Positions 3,842-5,036 of a stretch of 5,036 nt of DNA are shown here, piece after piece. Position 1 is the stretch's first letter. Each line of letters begins with the position of its first letter. The DNA comes from Helicobacteraceae bacterium. Lineage in GTDB: Bacteria > Campylobacterota > Campylobacteria > Campylobacterales > Sulfurimonadaceae. The notes under the pieces are model-generated. The model made no database searches, had not been told where the DNA came from, and saw nothing but the letters and a program-made list of their open reading frames with translations. Location of the stretch: positions 1 to 5,036 of the forward strand of contig WFMY01000211.1 in assembly GCA_015488855.1 (NCBI GenBank), written 5' to 3'. A program made the position numbers and the translations under genes.

Positions 3842-5036
3842 TTAACATAAGTACACTCTTAAAACTAGTTTTAAAACAAAAAAAAGCTCTCATCTATGGT
3901 CAAGTCATCACTCTTTTTGCCATACTCGTGAGCATCCCCATACCGCTTATGCTTCCTGTACTTGTGGATGAAGTGCTACTCCATAAACCTGCTACTTTTG
4001 TTGAGAGCATCAACTTTTTTGTGGGGGAGACAACTCCTTTTTACTACATAGCTATCGTGAGTGTTGTTGTGGTACTGCTTCGTTTTATCTACTACTTTTT
4101 AAATGTCATCATCACAAAAATATTTACAAAGATATCCAAGTATGTCACCTTCATGATACGAGAGAAGCTTTTAGAGCATCTGAGCATCACCTCTATGGAT
4201 GAGTACGAAACTCTCGGTAGTGGAGCCATCACTTCAAACCTTGTAACCGATGTCAACACCCTAGATAATTTCATCATCACGAGTGTCTCTAAACTGGTCT
4301 CCTCTGTTTTAACCCTTGTTGGAGTGGGGATAGTTATGATTATGATTGACCCCATTTTGGGCATACTCATCCTTGTTATTCAACCCCTTATCATGCTTTT
4401 GAGCAAAAAGATGTCTAAGATAGTCGGCAAGCTCAAAAAAAATGAAAACCAAGCGATAGAAAAATTTCAAGAGGATGTGAGTGAAACCCTTGAACTCTTT
4501 GGGCAGATCAAAGCTTCCAACAAAGAAGCTTACTTTTTTAACCGAGCAAAAGAGTACGCACACGATGTCCAAACCACTTCAAACGACTATGGTTACAAGA
4601 GCATCTCTTATGAGAGACTCTCCTACACCATCTTTCTCACTATGTTTGAAATTCTTCGAGCTTCTGGGCTTGTTCTTGTTGTCTACAGTGATCTTAGCAT
4701 CGGTATGATGTTTGCGATGTTTGGCTACATCTGGTTTATCATGACCCCAGTCCAAGATATACTCTCGATGCAGTACAGCTATAGCTCTGCGATGAGTGCA
4801 TTAGAGCGTATCAACAAAATCCTCTCTCTCTCTACTGAAAAAAGTGGAGATAAAACCTTAGATGCACAAGAGGTAAACATCGCTTTAAAAGAGGTAAGCT
4901 TCTCCTACTCCAAAGAGAAACCTATCTTAAAAAATATCTCCCTTAAGATAAGTTCAGGATCTAAGATAGCCCTCATAGGGGCTAGTGGAAGTGGTAAAAC
5001 TACCTTAGCCCAAGTGATATCTGGTTTTTACGCTAA
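3838..5036 (+). CDS. ABC exporter half-transporter, membrane domain fused to ATPase (3' truncated by window)
   Basis: An open frame of 399 codons runs from ATG 3838 to the window end without a stop. The N-terminal part is a type I exporter membrane domain. Hydrophobic segments lie near 17-45, 68-94, 150-170, 172-192, 262-284 and 286-306, with the cytoplasmic coupling helix region around 110-145 (SMDEYETLGSGAITSNLVTDVN, typical of the fold). The ATPase begins about 346: A-loop tyrosine Y357 in VSFSY, then Walker A GASGSGKT at 381-388 (K387). Q-loop, signature and Walker B lie beyond the window; family length of about 550-590 residues implies that some 160-190 are missing. Such half-transporters (MsbA/LapB/bacteriocin-exporter kind) dimerise in the inner membrane and export lipids, peptides or drugs. 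No peptidase C39 domain is present, and the substrate cannot be named. The ATG at 3838 is favoured because it overlaps the stop of the upstream small ORF and leaves a short N-terminus before the first helix. Confidence 0.9.
   Translation, partial: MINISTLLKLVLKQKKALIYGQVITLFAILVSIPIPLMLPVLVDEVLLHKPATFVESINFFVGETTPFYYIAIVSVVVVLLRFIYYFLNVIITKIFTKISKYVTFMIREKLLEHLSITSMDEYETLGSGAITSNLVTDVNTLDNFIITSVSKLVSSVLTLVGVGIVMIMIDPILGILILVIQPLIMLLSKKMSKIVGKLKKNENQAIEKFQEDVSETLELFGQIKASNKEAYFFNRAKEYAHDVQTTSNDYGYKSISYERLSYTIFLTMFEILRASGLVLVVYSDLSIGMMFAMFGYIWFIMTPVQDILSMQYSYSSAMSALERINKILSLSTEKSGDKTLDAQEVNIALKEVSFSYSKEKPILKNISLKISSGSKIALIGASGSGKTTLAQVISGFYA

Noticed and set aside
4092..4708. Open frames of 75-92 codons on both strands within the exporter gene
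   Set aside because: The exporter frame is continuous and carries recognisable membrane and Walker A features; these frames have no support of their own.

Overview
The window looks like chromosomal DNA of a Campylobacterota (epsilonproteobacterial) organism, most like the free-living sulfur or hydrogen oxidisers of the Sulfurimonas/Sulfurovum/Sulfurospirillum type. The basis is AT-rich DNA, short A/T-dominated intergenic gaps with good TATAAT boxes but poor -35 boxes, and protein sequences typical of that group. The genus is an inference from style, not from a marker gene.

Layout: (1) Positions 1-969, minus strand: a complete KpsF/KdsD arabinose-5-phosphate isomerase (Kdo/LPS precursor synthesis). 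The ATG of a further minus-strand gene lies directly after its stop codon, at the window edge. (2) Positions 970-1096: a divergent promoter region. (3) Positions 1097-2797, plus strand: a two-gene metal-handling operon. It holds a secreted c-type cytochrome with an extraordinary Met/Lys-rich insert and Cys-rich tail, followed 15 nt later by an SO_0444-type Cu/Zn efflux permease that starts with TTG. (4) Positions 2798-3078: a decayed C-terminal fragment of a YccF-family membrane protein, then an AT-rich promoter/operator region. (5) Positions 3079-3557: a compact type II toxin-antitoxin cassette (ribbon-helix-helix antitoxin, RelE-family toxin) with overlapping stop and start codons. (6) Positions 3558-3721: non-coding, with a promoter near its end. 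(7) Positions 3722-5036: a 39-codon ORF whose stop overlaps the start of an ABC exporter half-transporter (membrane domain fused to ATPase). The exporter runs off the window just after its Walker A motif.

How the parts work together: the cytochrome and permease are most simply read as one unit for copper (or zinc) handling in the envelope. The permease would move metal across the inner membrane, and the Met/Cys-rich periplasmic protein would bind it or serve an electron-transfer role. The toxin-antitoxin cassette next to a broken yccF points to a local insertion/deletion site between the metal operon and the exporter operon. The least explained items are the Met-rich cytochrome and the unrecognised 39-residue ORF translationally coupled to the exporter. 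No CRISPR array, tRNA, rRNA, IS element or complete novel defence system is visible.
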